64,000 nt of DNA from NCBI RefSeq assembly GCF_900184995.1, contig NZ_LT860099.1, positions 1,641,931 to 1,705,930 on the forward strand, read 5' to 3'. How positions within the stretch are numbered: the stretch's first letter is position 1; each line of letters begins with the position of its first letter. The notes beneath the pieces were generated by a model. The model was not told the origin of the DNA. It made no database searches and worked only from the letters and a program-made list of their open reading frames with translations. Source of the DNA: Konateibacter massiliensis (lineage in GTDB: Bacteria; Bacillota; Clostridia; Lachnospirales; Lachnospiraceae). Of this stretch, positions 7,726-17,519 are shown one piece after another. Position numbers and translations under genes: made by a program.

Positions 7726-8526
7726 TTATTGTTGGTCGTTTATCAGCTTTAATATATAGTTTCTCTTTTGATGGAAGCTCTCCGTATATCTTGCATCGTC
7801 AGTACTGTCTTCCATGTAGGACTTTGTAAAATCCACTTCAAAATCTGCCACTATTTTTCCCGGATGCTTAGACATTACAAGAATACGGGTTCCCAAAGCG
7901 AGTGCTTCGTCCACATCATGTGTGATAAAAAATATTGTTTTTCCTGAAATCCACCATATCTTTCGAATCAGACTCTGCATCTGCTCTCTTGTCAGAGCAT
8001 CCAATGCACCAAACGGCTCATCCATCAGCAAGATTTCCGGATTATTGATTAAGGCACTGGCAATGGCTGCCCTCTGCTTCATGCCTCCGGATAATTCATA
8101 CACCTTTTTATCCGCAAACTCTGTCAATCCGACTTCCTCCAAATATTCCTCCACCGCTTTGGTTATTTCGTTTTTGGGCACCTTCTGCATTTTCGGACCA
8201 AATGCAATGTTCTGGCGAACCGAAAACCATTCGTAGAGAGGCGGCTGCTGGAACACAACACCCCTGTGAGAATCGACTCCTTTTATTTCGTTCTGGTTTA
8301 ACTTCACGGTTCCGGTCGTCGGGGTGATAAAGCCTGCCAGTATATTTAAAAGCGTACTCTTTCCACAGCCGCTCGGTCCCATGACGCAGACAAACTGTCC
8401 GGAATAAATGTTAACATTAATATTTTCAATTGCAGGGACGTTTCCTTCTCCCTCGTCATAGAACAAAGAAACCTCTTCCATTGATAGCAGTTCATTGTTT
8501 GTTTCAAAAAAGTTTTCGACGCTCAT
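7726..8526 (-). CDS. ABC transporter ATPase, nitrate/sulfonate/taurine type (SsuB/TauB-like)
   Basis: Cytoplasmic ATPase of a three-gene importer. Walker A GPSGCGKST, Q-loop VVFQQPPLYEW, signature LSGGMKQRAAIASAL, Walker B ILLMDEPFGALDALTR and the H-loop ITHDVDEAL are all present. The DEPFGALDALTR form and the length of about 265 residues are those of the SsuB/TauB/NrtD group. The ATG at 8524-8526 (MSVENFFE) is preferred because AGAGGG lies 6 nt upstream; the ATG two codons earlier abuts the SD. It follows the binding-protein gene by 13 bp. The substrate is probably a small sulfonate-like or related anion, not determinable from this subunit. Confidence 0.93.
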   Translation of the reverse strand: MSVENFFETNNELLSMEEVSLFYDEGEGNVPAIENINVNIYSGQFVCVMGPSGCGKSTLLNILAGFITPTTGTVKLNQNEIKGVDSHRGVVFQQPPLYEWFSVRQNIAFGPKMQKVPKNEITKAVEEYLEEVGLTEFADKKVYELSGGMKQRAAIASALINNPEILLMDEPFGALDALTREQMQSLIRKIWWISGKTIFFITHDVDEALALGTRILVMSKHPGKIVADFEVDFTKSYMEDSTDDARYTESFHQKRNYILKLINDQQ

Positions 8527-8539
8527 ACTCATCCCTCTT

Positions 8540-9667
8540 TTATTCGTTGGATTTTAATGCTGCCTCCACATAGGACGGATCAATTGCAGCTTCAAAGGCT
8601 GACAATTCAGGAGAAGTACCGATATTTCCCTGTTCCTTGTGAAAATCAGAAATTGTCTTCAATGTCTCTGCAAGCTTTCCTTTGCCGGCTGAGGTACCAA
8701 GGTAGTCGTCGGTCAACTGTTCTTCACCAGATACCCATATATTATCATTGACCTGCCCCCTCGCATTTTCCTCCGTTGCACCTTCCCACTCTGCCACATC
8801 GGCTACAGACTGGTCTGCGTTGTTTTGAATTGCGCTATATACGTTGAGCAATGCTTTTACATACTGGTTTACTAATGTAGGGTATTTTTCTGCAAATTCT
8901 GTTCTTGCCACTGCGATTTCCGGAATGCTGATTCCCTGCTCTGCAAGCTCACCGTCGTTTGTGAGGATTGTGCCGTCCTTTAACACCTCATCAAGTGCCG
9001 GACTCCAAATGTAGGTTGCATCGATATCGCCTCTCGTCCAAGCTGCCGCAATATCTGCACCTCCCATGTCAAGCAAGGTAACGTCAGACGCGGTAAGTCC
9101 TGCAATCTCCAGCGCTTTTAACAGAGCATAATGTGCGGTTGTTCCAAATGGAACACCTATTGTCTTGCCCTTTAACTCTTCCACTGAACTGACCCCAGCA
9201 TCATTTTTAACGGCGAGTGCCTCAATATTTCCACCGGAAAGGTAGCTGACAAAAACAGCCTTGTAATCAATTCCGTTTGCAAGTCCAAGCGCAATCGGGG
9301 AAGAGCCAAACGATGCCACATCCACATCACCTGCTACCACCGCATTGTTGATATCTGTTCCCGCGGAATAGTTTACCGCATTTACCTTGACATCAATGCC
9401 CTCCAGAAAATTTTGCTGGATTAAGATTGCTGATTCTGGTCCTCCCTCAATGATTCCCACATTGATTACGTCAGGATAAGTTTCGCCTGTAATCGGGTCA
9501 ACGTTTGCATCCGCTGATGTATCTGCTTTGCTTTCTGCCGATGCCTCTGTCGCTGTTTGTTCGGCAGAAGTGGCTGCCTCCTTGGTACCGCATGCCGCCA
9601 GCTGGCTTCCTGCTGCCAGTATCAATCCGGTTATTAATAATGTTTTCACTTTTTTCATTGCTCTCAT
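8540..9667 (-). CDS. ABC transporter substrate-binding lipoprotein (SsuA/TauA-like)
   Basis: Extracellular binding protein of 375 residues. It starts MRAMKKVKTLLITG (ATG 9665-9667, 7 nt after GGAGG), with a lipobox ending LAAC near residue 26 and a serine/threonine/alanine-rich linker. The mature part has the NMT1/SsuA-like fold pattern: VINVGIIEGGPESAILIQQ, GDVDVASFGSSPIALGLANG, GKTIGVPFGTTAHYALLKAL, RGDIDATYIWSPAL. These lobes bind aliphatic sulfonates, taurine, nitrate-like ions or thiamin precursors in known members. Here taurine/sulfonate-type is the best match by pattern, and the exact ligand is open. It is the middle gene of permease-SBP-ATPase. Confidence 0.92.
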   Translation of the reverse strand: MRAMKKVKTLLITGLILAAGSQLAACGTKEAATSAEQTATEASAESKADTSADANVDPITGETYPDVINVGIIEGGPESAILIQQNFLEGIDVKVNAVNYSAGTDINNAVVAGDVDVASFGSSPIALGLANGIDYKAVFVSYLSGGNIEALAVKNDAGVSSVEELKGKTIGVPFGTTAHYALLKALEIAGLTASDVTLLDMGGADIAAAWTRGDIDATYIWSPALDEVLKDGTILTNDGELAEQGISIPEIAVARTEFAEKYPTLVNQYVKALLNVYSAIQNNADQSVADVAEWEGATEENARGQVNDNIWVSGEEQLTDDYLGTSAGKGKLAETLKTISDFHKEQGNIGTSPELSAFEAAIDPSYVEAALKSNE

Positions 9668-9690
9668 AATGTTTCCTCCTCTAATTTCCG

Positions 9691-10464
9691 TTAATTTTTG
9701 CCCTTCCAAAATACAATTCTTTTCTCTAGATAAAGTAAAACTTTATCCAATAGAATTCCCGTGATACCCATAATAATAATGCCTACGAATATAACATCAC
9801 TCCTCAAATATTTGCTTGCGTCCAGTACCATCCAGCCAATTCCTGTTGTGGCGGCTACCATCTCTGCGGCGACCGAGGTTGCGTAGGCAATACTCATAGC
9901 ATTTCTGAGCCCTACAAAGATATCCGGCAGTGCCGCAGGAAATATAACGTAACAAAATATCTGGCTCTTGTCGGCGCCTAATGTTCTGGCACGGTTTAGA
10001 TAATCCTGCTTCACTCTCGTCACACCTGCCACACAAGAAAGGTAAATCGGTGCAAATGCCCCTAAATACAGCAATACAATCTTGGAACTGTCTCCGATAC
10101 CCATCCACAATATGATGATTGTGTAGTAGCCAAGCGGCGGAAGCGGTCTGATAAATGCGATAACCGGCTCAAACACGGCTCTTATCTTTTCCGAATAGCC
10201 GCTGAACAGTCCTAATGGAATTGCCGTGACTACCGCTATCAGATAGGCGATGAACAATCTTCTAAGACTTGCAAACAGATGCTCCCACAATGCATAGCCC
10301 TTATATCCGTTTTGAAGTAAATCCACAAATGTATTCCACACCTGAAGCGGTGTCGGAAACAGAATACCGGATATTTTGTCATTCCATGTGGCGATGACCC
10401 AGAAAATAAAAATGACAACGCCTGTCAGAATGCTGATGCCGAAGTTTCTTTGCTTATGTTTAAT
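9691..10464 (-). CDS. ABC transporter permease (SsuC/TauC-like), apparent ATT start
   Basis: Inner-membrane permease with about six helices and the EAA-type loop YLNRARTLGADKSQIFCYVIFPAALPDI. The first in-frame ATG (10341) would remove the first membrane helix. In-frame coding continues 41 codons further to KHKQRNFGISILTG, and only an ATT (10462-10464) sits at the right distance from AAAGGAGGGAG. An in-frame TGA lies six codons upstream of the ATT, and no ATG, GTG or TTG lies between that TGA and codon 41. With the ATT start the protein has 258 codons, the normal SsuC length. Either this is a rare ATT start or a recent ATG-to-ATT change. Confidence 0.88.
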   Translation of the reverse strand: MKHKQRNFGISILTGVVIFIFWVIATWNDKISGILFPTPLQVWNTFVDLLQNGYKGYALWEHLFASLRRLFIAYLIAVVTAIPLGLFSGYSEKIRAVFEPVIAFIRPLPPLGYYTIIILWMGIGDSSKIVLLYLGAFAPIYLSCVAGVTRVKQDYLNRARTLGADKSQIFCYVIFPAALPDIFVGLRNAMSIAYATSVAAEMVAATTGIGWMVLDASKYLRSDVIFVGIIIMGITGILLDKVLLYLEKRIVFWKGKN

Positions 10465-10482
10465 AGCTCTCCCTCCTTTTCA

Positions 10483-10506
10483 TAGTATACTAGTATGATT
10501 AGTATG
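10483..10506 (-). promoter_or_regulatory. Repeated TAGTAT half-sites upstream of the ABC transporter
   Basis: TAGTATACTA (10483-10492) is a perfect palindrome, and TAGTAT recurs at 10491 and 10500, giving phased repeats just upstream of the permease SD. The same TATACTA/TAGTATA element occurs in the lysR promoter (11624-11649), so these are the likely LysR binding sites. The palindrome can also serve as a -10 element (TATACT). Confidence 0.55.
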
Positions 10507-10578
10507 ATTTGATGTGAGTACTTTAAACCAATTTTATTCAAAATGGAACCCTCCATTGTTGCTTATGGGGTATTTAAT

Positions 10579-10703
10579 TTTTTCATATGCCAGGAAATCA
10601 AACTGCAATTTCCTGGCATATGAAAAATATTATGCACACCTCGCAAAATAAAAGTTATTGCTGCGCAACTTGCTCGGGTGCGGAGTGTGAGCAAAGCTCA
10701 CAC
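10579..10703. repeat. Modular hairpin repeat, copy A
   Basis: A perfect 20-bp stem (10579-10598 with 10608-10627, loop of 9) with T/A ends is followed by a GCACACCTCGC module, GTTATTGCTGCGCAACTTGCTC, and the terminal hairpin GTGTGAGC-AAA-GCTCACAC (10685-10703). Related copies lie at 18575, 20754 and 21464, with a variant at 22653. It ends 4 bp before the stop of the LysR gene and may also terminate transcription in both directions. Confidence 0.85.
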
Positions 10704-10707
10704 CATT

Positions 10708-11607
10708 TTAAATCCTCTCCGTCATACCTTTTATCACGTTCAGTACAAGATGGTCAATCTTCTTTGCCTTGTATTTTAAGCTCTCGACATATCCCACCTC
10801 AAAGCTTAGGTCTTGGTCAGATATCGGAATTCTGTGTATCCTTCCGCTTTGAATATAGAAATCATGTTCCGACATATGCTTCGGAAAAAGAGCCACATAA
10901 TCATTTTGCGTAATCATGCTTTTAATAGAATCCAAATTGTCGGTCCTGAAAATAATATTCGGAAACTTATTCGCTCCCAATATATTTGTGAGTCCGCCGT
11001 TGTACTTTTTGAATTCATCCTGATAGGCAATATAGGGCAGCTTCCTAAACTCTTCACAGGAAATGCTGTCCGCCTCCCAATAAGGAGAGTTCTTTCCCAC
11101 GTAAAGCATATATTCATCCCGAAACAGAGGGGTATATTTTAAATCTGTATTTCTCTCCAGTCCGTCATAGTGAATGAGTATCCCAAAACCTGAAATGCCG
11201 GACGATACGTTATGTGCCACACGGTCGCTTTCTGAGGTTGTCACGGAAAGCAAAATATCTGCCGCAGCTTCATTTAAATATTGCAGCGTCTTCGGAATAA
11301 TCCAGTCACAAATACAAGGAATACAGGTTATATTTACTTCACCCGTGTTTTTCTGCTCTTTGACCAATCCCGTTATCTCGTCGAGCGATTTGAATATCTC
11401 CTCAGTCTTTTCAAGTATCCTCTCACCCGTGGCGGTAGGGGTTACGCCGGTATTCGTCCTCCTTAAAAGATCGATTCCCAGCTCCTTTTCCAGATTGCTG
11501 ATGGCGTAGCTGACAGAGGACTGCGACATATAATTTTTTTCCGCCGCAATGGATATGGAATTGTATTTTACCGCTTCCTTAAAGTAATATAGCTGTTCAA
11601 ACTTCAA
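10708..11607 (-). CDS. LysR-family regulator
   Basis: A 299-residue LTTR. N-terminal helix-turn-helix: QLYYFKEAVKYNSISIAAEKNY then SVSYAISNLEKELGIDLLRR (residues 4-52). The remainder is a co-inducer-binding domain. The start codon is TTG (11605-11607), 8 nt after GGAGG. It lies immediately upstream of, and in the same direction as, the sulfonate-type ABC transporter, and divergent from the phosphodiesterase-like hydrolase. TATACTA/TAGTATA elements occur in its own promoter and before the transporter. It probably activates the transporter in response to the substrate or a sulfur/phosphorus starvation signal; the effector is unknown. Confidence 0.92.
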   Translation of the reverse strand: MKFEQLYYFKEAVKYNSISIAAEKNYMSQSSVSYAISNLEKELGIDLLRRTNTGVTPTATGERILEKTEEIFKSLDEITGLVKEQKNTGEVNITCIPCICDWIIPKTLQYLNEAAADILLSVTTSESDRVAHNVSSGISGFGILIHYDGLERNTDLKYTPLFRDEYMLYVGKNSPYWEADSISCEEFRKLPYIAYQDEFKKYNGGLTNILGANKFPNIIFRTDNLDSIKSMITQNDYVALFPKHMSEHDFYIQSGRIHRIPISDQDLSFEVGYVESLKYKAKKIDHLVLNVIKGMTERI

Positions 11608-11623
11608 AATATACGCCTCCTTT

Positions 11624-11649
11624 TATACTATTCATATATGTTTAGTATA
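11624..11649. promoter_or_regulatory. Inverted TATACTA/TAGTATA element in the lysR promoter
   Basis: TATACTA (11624-11630) and TAGTATA (11643-11649) form an inverted repeat with a 12-bp spacer, followed by a further TATAG. It overlaps the presumed lysR start region and matches the half-sites before the transporter. Autoregulation by LysR is likely. The rest of the 261-bp lysR-hydrolase gap shows AT-rich promoter-like sequence and nothing else recognisable. Confidence 0.55.
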
Positions 11650-11868
11650 GTATAGTTTTACATACGCGTTTCGTCAAGCAGCTTTTTATATTTTTTGCAG
11701 GACAGCACACTGGATTATCATAGTTTTTGATACCCCATATCTGCAATTAACGCTATTCAATCTTGGTGAAATCATATATAATCTATTTCATATCTGAATT
11801 GTATGAATTAAATAACAGTTAACATATACTGTAGGGTTGCAAATTAAAATAATAAAGGAGCTTATGAA

Positions 11869-13923
11869 ATGAAAAGACAACCAAGCACTCAAAAATTAAT
11901 TGTATTAGGCATCGACGGCATGGACCCGCTTACAACCAAACGATTGGTGGACGCCGGGCGATTGCCTCATATTAAGAAGTTTCTGGAAAGGGGGGCTGCC
12001 AGAGAAAATCTGGATATGCTGGGGGCACACCCTACCATCACACCGCCTTGCTGGACCACCCTTGCCACCGGAGCCTATCCGGGAACACACGGCATCACCT
12101 GCTACTGGCGGCAGTCTCCGGACAGCCTTGATGCGGTTGTCTATAATATGGACTCCAGAAATTGTAAAGCGGAGCCGGTCTGGAATACCACAGTGGAAGC
12201 CGGTTTAAAAACACTTATCTGGCACTGGCCGGGTTCTTCATGGCCTCCAACCTCCAAAAACCAGCTTCTGAGCGTTGTGGACGGCACGCAGCCCGGCTCT
12301 GTCAATATGGGTGTGGCACAGATGGATTGGGAAAAGGTAATTTATGCTTCTTCCGATATAAAAAATATTAAGTTCATCCCTCACACGCAGAAGGCTGCCG
12401 GAGTCGGCTGTAACATTACCGATATGAAGGAGGCTCTGTCCATCGATGATGCGGAAGAGGATTTGATGATGGAGCTTTGGTGGGGAGATGAGGCGCGAAA
12501 AGGCGGTGAAATCCGAACCTACATTAAGGATTTAGGCGACACCGAAATGATGATTGGGGCAAAGGTTGCCTACGATATGATTTTCTCTCCGATTACTCCG
12601 GCATCAGGCTGGAAAGCTGCACCGGAAGGCGCTTTGGAATTTACCATTCTCGTCTCAGCCGGTAAGGAAACACGCTACGGACTGATTACCAAAAATCAAG
12701 ACAGCATCTACGATACCGTCAGTCTGTACCGCTCCAAGGAGGATAAAGAGCCGTTTGCTCTTATCCCACAGGGCAAAATGGTGACCGGAAGCATCGACAA
12801 CACAACCAAAAACAACGTCACCAAGCCTTGCCACCGCTCCTACAAGATTTTGGAGCTAAGTCCCGACGGAACGACACTTCGGCTCTGGATCAGCAATGCT
12901 TTGGACACGACCAACAACATGCTCTGGCATCCTGCCTCCCTGCACGAGAATATCGTGGAGAAAGTGGGACACATCCCTCCTGTCAGCCTGATTGGAGGAG
13001 AAGATTTTGAATTGGTAGAGCAGATTTTTGAACCTTCTTGGGATATTTACAGTCAGTGGCAGGCAGATTGCCTCATTCATCTGTTAGATGAGGAAAATTA
13101 TGACGTTGTTTTAAGCCATCTCCACAATGTAGACTGTGCCGGTCATCAGATTTGGCACTTAGGCAAAACCTTGGAGCCTTGGAAGCACACAAACGAGAAG
13201 CTATATCAGGGCTTAATTGAACGCTTTTATGAGCAGACCGACCGATATCTGGGCAGATTTCTGCCATATCTGGATAAGGGCTATACTGTTTTAATCGTCT
13301 CCGATCACGGGCTTTTAGTCGGCGAAAACGTACCGCCAATTCTTGGGGAGTATGCGGGACTCAACACAAAGGTCATGGAGGATTTGGGATATACCGTCTT
13401 AAAGAAGGATGCCGACGGCAATAAGTTAGATGAGATTGACTGGGAAAAGACACGAGCGGTTCAGATTCGAAGCAATTATATTTATGTCAATTTAAAAGGC
13501 AGGGATAAACACGGAATTGTGGACCCGGCGGACAAATATAATTTGGAGGAACAAATCATATCTGACTTGTATCGTTACAGAGATGAGGCTACCGGAAAGC
13601 GCGTTGTCGGTATTGCACTTCGCAATAAGGATGCTGTGCTGCTCGGCACAAACGGCGAAGAATGCGGCGATATTTTCTTTACGATTGAGGAGGGCTTCAA
13701 CCGCCTCCATGGGGACGGTCTCACCACCGCCCAAGGGTATTTCAACACCTCCGTATCACCGGTCTTTATTGCTGCCGGAGCAGGAATCAAACATGATTTT
13801 ATAACAGAACGTGTTATCCGACAGGTGGATGTCACACCTACGATATCAGCGCTGCTTGGCACGAGAATGCCTGACCAATGCGAAGGGGCACCGATTTATC
13901 AGATTTTGTCGGATGCGTTTTGA
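11869..13923 (+). CDS. Alkaline-phosphatase-superfamily phosphodiesterase/hydrolase
   Basis: A 684-residue cytoplasmic enzyme of the type I phosphodiesterase/nucleotide pyrophosphatase group. Metal and active-site elements are visible: LGIDGMDP (first Asp ligand, residues 13-20), TPPCWTTLATGAYPGTHGI (nucleophile Thr about residue 64), LHNVDCAGHQIWH (about 418) and VSDHGLL (about 477). There is no signal peptide. The family cleaves phosphate, phosphonate or sulfate esters depending on pocket details that cannot be read here. It is divergent from LysR and a sulfonate-type transporter, so the imported compound or its product may be the substrate (inference). The SD AAGGAG precedes ATG with good spacing. 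Confidence 0.85.
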   Translation: MKRQPSTQKLIVLGIDGMDPLTTKRLVDAGRLPHIKKFLERGAARENLDMLGAHPTITPPCWTTLATGAYPGTHGITCYWRQSPDSLDAVVYNMDSRNCKAEPVWNTTVEAGLKTLIWHWPGSSWPPTSKNQLLSVVDGTQPGSVNMGVAQMDWEKVIYASSDIKNIKFIPHTQKAAGVGCNITDMKEALSIDDAEEDLMMELWWGDEARKGGEIRTYIKDLGDTEMMIGAKVAYDMIFSPITPASGWKAAPEGALEFTILVSAGKETRYGLITKNQDSIYDTVSLYRSKEDKEPFALIPQGKMVTGSIDNTTKNNVTKPCHRSYKILELSPDGTTLRLWISNALDTTNNMLWHPASLHENIVEKVGHIPPVSLIGGEDFELVEQIFEPSWDIYSQWQADCLIHLLDEENYDVVLSHLHNVDCAGHQIWHLGKTLEPWKHTNEKLYQGLIERFYEQTDRYLGRFLPYLDKGYTVLIVSDHGLLVGENVPPILGEYAGLNTKVMEDLGYTVLKKDADGNKLDEIDWEKTRAVQIRSNYIYVNLKGRDKHGIVDPADKYNLEEQIISDLYRYRDEATGKRVVGIALRNKDAVLLGTNGEECGDIFFTIEEGFNRLHGDGLTTAQGYFNTSVSPVFIAAGAGIKHDFITERVIRQVDVTPTISALLGTRMPDQCEGAPIYQILSDAF

Positions 13924-13964
13924 TAAGTTAATAATAAAATCACTTCTTCAATTTGGCAAATATC

Positions 13965-14005
13965 AAAATAAGCAAATCTCCTTTTGTCGGAGATTTGCTT
14001 ATTTT
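13965..14005. terminator. Bidirectional terminator
   Basis: AAAATAAGCAAATCTCC (13965-13981) pairs perfectly with 13989-14005, loop of 7, with A/T tracts on both sides. It separates the convergent phosphodiesterase and eno genes. Confidence 0.92.
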
Positions 14006-14026
14006 ATATTACTTATAATATTTGCA

Positions 14027-15372
<1,346 letters not shown>

Positions 15373-15401
15373 AAAAGAATCTAAAATGATTTATTCACGA
15401 A

Positions 15402-15453
15402 GTTAGCTTGAACTAACTAGTTAAAATTTAGCACATCTTTTGTGAAAAAGCAA
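15402..15453 (-). promoter_or_regulatory. eno promoter with GTTAG-N6-CTAAC operator
   Basis: On the minus strand TTGCTT (15448-15453), a 17-bp spacer ending in TGC (extended -10) and TAAATT (15425-15430). GTTAG-CTTGAA-CTAAC (15402-15417) lies exactly at the expected start site, the same geometry as at DUF3793 and DUF1858. Confidence 0.7.
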
Positions 15454-15472
15454 CATTTATATTTTATTTATC

Positions 15473-15985
15473 TTACAGTACTAAGGAAGGTGCCGTGTAT
15501 ACACGTGCTGCCAACTCCGAATCCAAAAGATACAGACTCTTTGGATCGCTTCCAAACAAGTCATATTTTTTAATAATATCCTCTGTATTCTTCTCCTCCT
15601 CGTTCTGTTCCTTCACAAACCAATCCAAAAACTGCATTGTTCTGAAATCCTTCAGCTCATAAGCAGTTCCGTAAATGTCATGGATTTTTTCTGTCACCTT
15701 GAGCTCATGCTCCAAAGCTGCCACTGTAGGCTGACGAAAATCTGTGTAGGTGACATTCGGTGCTTTTATGTCGCTTAATTTTACCTGCGCACTGTTGTTT
15801 AACAGATAGGTCATAAACAGCATTGCATGGTCACGCTCTTCCTGCGTCTGGATTCTGAACCAGTTTGCAAAGCCATCCAGATTATTATCTGCATAATAAT
15901 TAGAAATATCCAAATAAATGTATGCCGAATATAATTCGAAATTTATTTGCGCTGTTATTTTATCTACAATTTCTTGGCTAAGCAT
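15473..15985 (-). CDS. Ferritin
   Basis: Iron-storage ferritin of 170 residues (non-haem, prokaryotic FtnA type). The diiron ferroxidase residues are visible: NFELYSAYIYLDIS (E17, Y24), QTQEERDHAMLFM (E-R-D-H), and KEQNEEEKNTEDII in the fourth helix. It oxidises and stores iron in the cytoplasm as a 24-mer. ATG 15983-15985 is 8 nt after GGGAGG; the in-frame GTG two codons earlier is too close to it. It follows rubrerythrin on the same strand with a 35-bp gap and is probably co-transcribed, making an iron and oxidative-stress pair. Confidence 0.95.
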   Translation of the reverse strand: MLSQEIVDKITAQINFELYSAYIYLDISNYYADNNLDGFANWFRIQTQEERDHAMLFMTYLLNNSAQVKLSDIKAPNVTYTDFRQPTVAALEHELKVTEKIHDIYGTAYELKDFRTMQFLDWFVKEQNEEEKNTEDIIKKYDLFGSDPKSLYLLDSELAARVYTAPSLVL

Positions 15986-16020
15986 ATACACTGCCTCCCA
16001 TTCTTTTTATCAACTGCCTC

Positions 16021-16560
16021 TTAATAGTTTTCAGCTTTAATCTGGAAATATGACTTTGGATGGTCACATACCGGACAGACTTCAGGAGCTTTTTTGCCGA
16101 CTACAATATGTCCACAATTTGCGCACTGCCAAATCATCTCGCCGTCTCTTGAGAATACAATGCCTTCTTCGATGTTAGCCAGAAGTCTTCTGTATCTTTC
16201 CTCATGCTCTTTTTCGATTTTTCCCACTGCTTCAAATAAATATGCAATTCTGTCATAGCCTTCTTCTTTTGCTTCCTTGGCAAAAGTTGCATACATATCA
16301 GTCCACTCATAGTTTTCGCCGTCTGCCGCATCATTCAAGTTTGCAATTGTGTCCGGAATTCCGTCCTTTAAAAGCTTAAACCATATTTTCGCATGCTCTT
16401 TCTCGTTATTTGCTGTTTCTTCAAATAATGCAGCAATCTGAACATAGCCCTCTTTTTTAGCCTTTGATGCGTAATAGGTATACTTATTACGTGCTTGTGA
16501 TTCTCCTGCAAAAGCAGCCATTAAATTTGCTTCGGTCTTACTACCTTTTAATTCCTTCAT
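16021..16560 (-). CDS. rbr: Rubrerythrin
   Basis: NADH-linked peroxidase of anaerobes, 179 residues. The N-terminal diiron four-helix domain ([68 protein letters not shown]) is followed by a C-terminal rubredoxin domain, [20 protein letters not shown]. It reduces hydrogen peroxide. The ATG at 16558-16560 (MKELKGSK) is preferred: a GGAG site lies 8 nt upstream, whereas the ATG seven codons earlier has none. First gene of a likely rbr-ferritin operon with a clear promoter at 16664-16692. Confidence 0.97.
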   Translation of the reverse strand: MKELKGSKTEANLMAAFAGESQARNKYTYYASKAKKEGYVQIAALFEETANNEKEHAKIWFKLLKDGIPDTIANLNDAADGENYEWTDMYATFAKEAKEEGYDRIAYLFEAVGKIEKEHEERYRRLLANIEEGIVFSRDGEMIWQCANCGHIVVGKKAPEVCPVCDHPKSYFQIKAENY

Positions 16561-16663
16561 TTTACCACTCCTGTTCTTCACATTTTATTTGTCAGTTACT
16601 TTTCCGTTTTAAACAGAATTTACCAAATTTTCACAAATAACTGTATTAATTTGGATACTTTTT

Positions 16664-16692
16664 ATTCTAACATTTTATTGAATGTTTTTCAA
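16664..16692 (-). promoter_or_regulatory. rbr promoter
   Basis: On the minus strand TTGAAA (16687-16692) and TAGAAT (16664-16669), 17-bp spacer. No GTTAG-type palindrome and no clear PerR box is seen. Confidence 0.65.
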
Positions 16693-16720
16693 CAAGCAAC
16701 ACCTACGATTTTTTCCGACC

Positions 16721-17491
16721 TTACCCCGCAAAACGAATATACTCTGTCATCTCTTTCTCCAGCTTTTCAAACTGCTGCTTTGCAATCTCATTTTCCACCT
16801 TAAAGTGTAAAAGCTGCCTCAAATATCCCTGCTCCTCCGCAATTTTAAGACTGATGGGATAAACCAGCTCAAAAACGAGAGAGATATGTCCCACCACATA
16901 GTCGAGCGGACTTTTTTTCAGCTTGTGCTCCACTGCCCTGTGGCTCATGTAGCCATCCATAACATCCGCTGTTACAACAGAATTTCTGATTTCCTCTTCA
17001 CTAAAATCATATACCGTCTCCAAAGGTATCTCAACATTCACCTTTAAAATATCTATTTTATCCGCATCACGAATCAGATTGCAAAACAGCATTGTTCTTT
17101 CATCAAAATCCTGCGGCAATAGGTAGGCATTGTGATACCAGATTGCTTTTCTGATGATAGTATCATACCGCTCGTCTTCTATAAACCTGCGGATAAGTCC
17201 GTCCTCAAACAGCAGCTTTACTCCATATTGGGCATGATTAATAGATTTTGCATCCATGAAGGTGCCATAATTTTTAAGTTGCTCAAATCTTCCGATATCA
17301 TGCAGCATCCCGATCAGCCATGCAAGCTCAATCTCTTCCTCACTCATCTCAAGAGATACCGCGATTCTTTTACAGAGGGCTGCCACGCGGTAGGTATGAT
17401 CAATCTTCAGCTTGATTCTTGGGTCCTCGTCATTATAATTTTTCACATATTCCTGAAATGTTTTTCGCACGTTTTCTTTCTCAATCAGCAT
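16721..17491 (-). CDS. HD-domain phosphohydrolase
   Basis: A soluble protein of 256 residues with the HD metal-dependent phosphohydrolase motif: H of KIDHTYRVA (about residue 30), HD of GMLHDIGRFEQL (about 64-65), then WYHNAYLLP and the distal Asp of RDADKIDIL. These residues bind two metals. Substrates in the superfamily range from nucleotides to signalling molecules and cannot be inferred. ATG 17489-17491 follows GAGGTG; the in-frame GTG three codons earlier is part of that SD. The next gene upstream is dtd, 28 bp away on the same strand. Confidence 0.88.
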   Translation of the reverse strand: MLIEKENVRKTFQEYVKNYNDEDPRIKLKIDHTYRVAALCKRIAVSLEMSEEEIELAWLIGMLHDIGRFEQLKNYGTFMDAKSINHAQYGVKLLFEDGLIRRFIEDERYDTIIRKAIWYHNAYLLPQDFDERTMLFCNLIRDADKIDILKVNVEIPLETVYDFSEEEIRNSVVTADVMDGYMSHRAVEHKLKKSPLDYVVGHISLVFELVYPISLKIAEEQGYLRQLLHFKVENEIAKQQFEKLEKEMTEYIRFAG

Positions 17492-17519
17492 TTGTATCAC
17501 CTCATTTACTTTTCAAAAT

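Noticed and set aside
10579-10627. 20-bp perfect hairpin considered only as a terminator
   Set aside because: It is contiguous with a sequence shared by other repeat copies, so it is better listed as part of that repeat, with termination as a possible side role.
13073-13339. Minus-strand frames inside the phosphodiesterase gene
   Set aside because: Shadow frames without SD or domain features opposite a well-supported gene.
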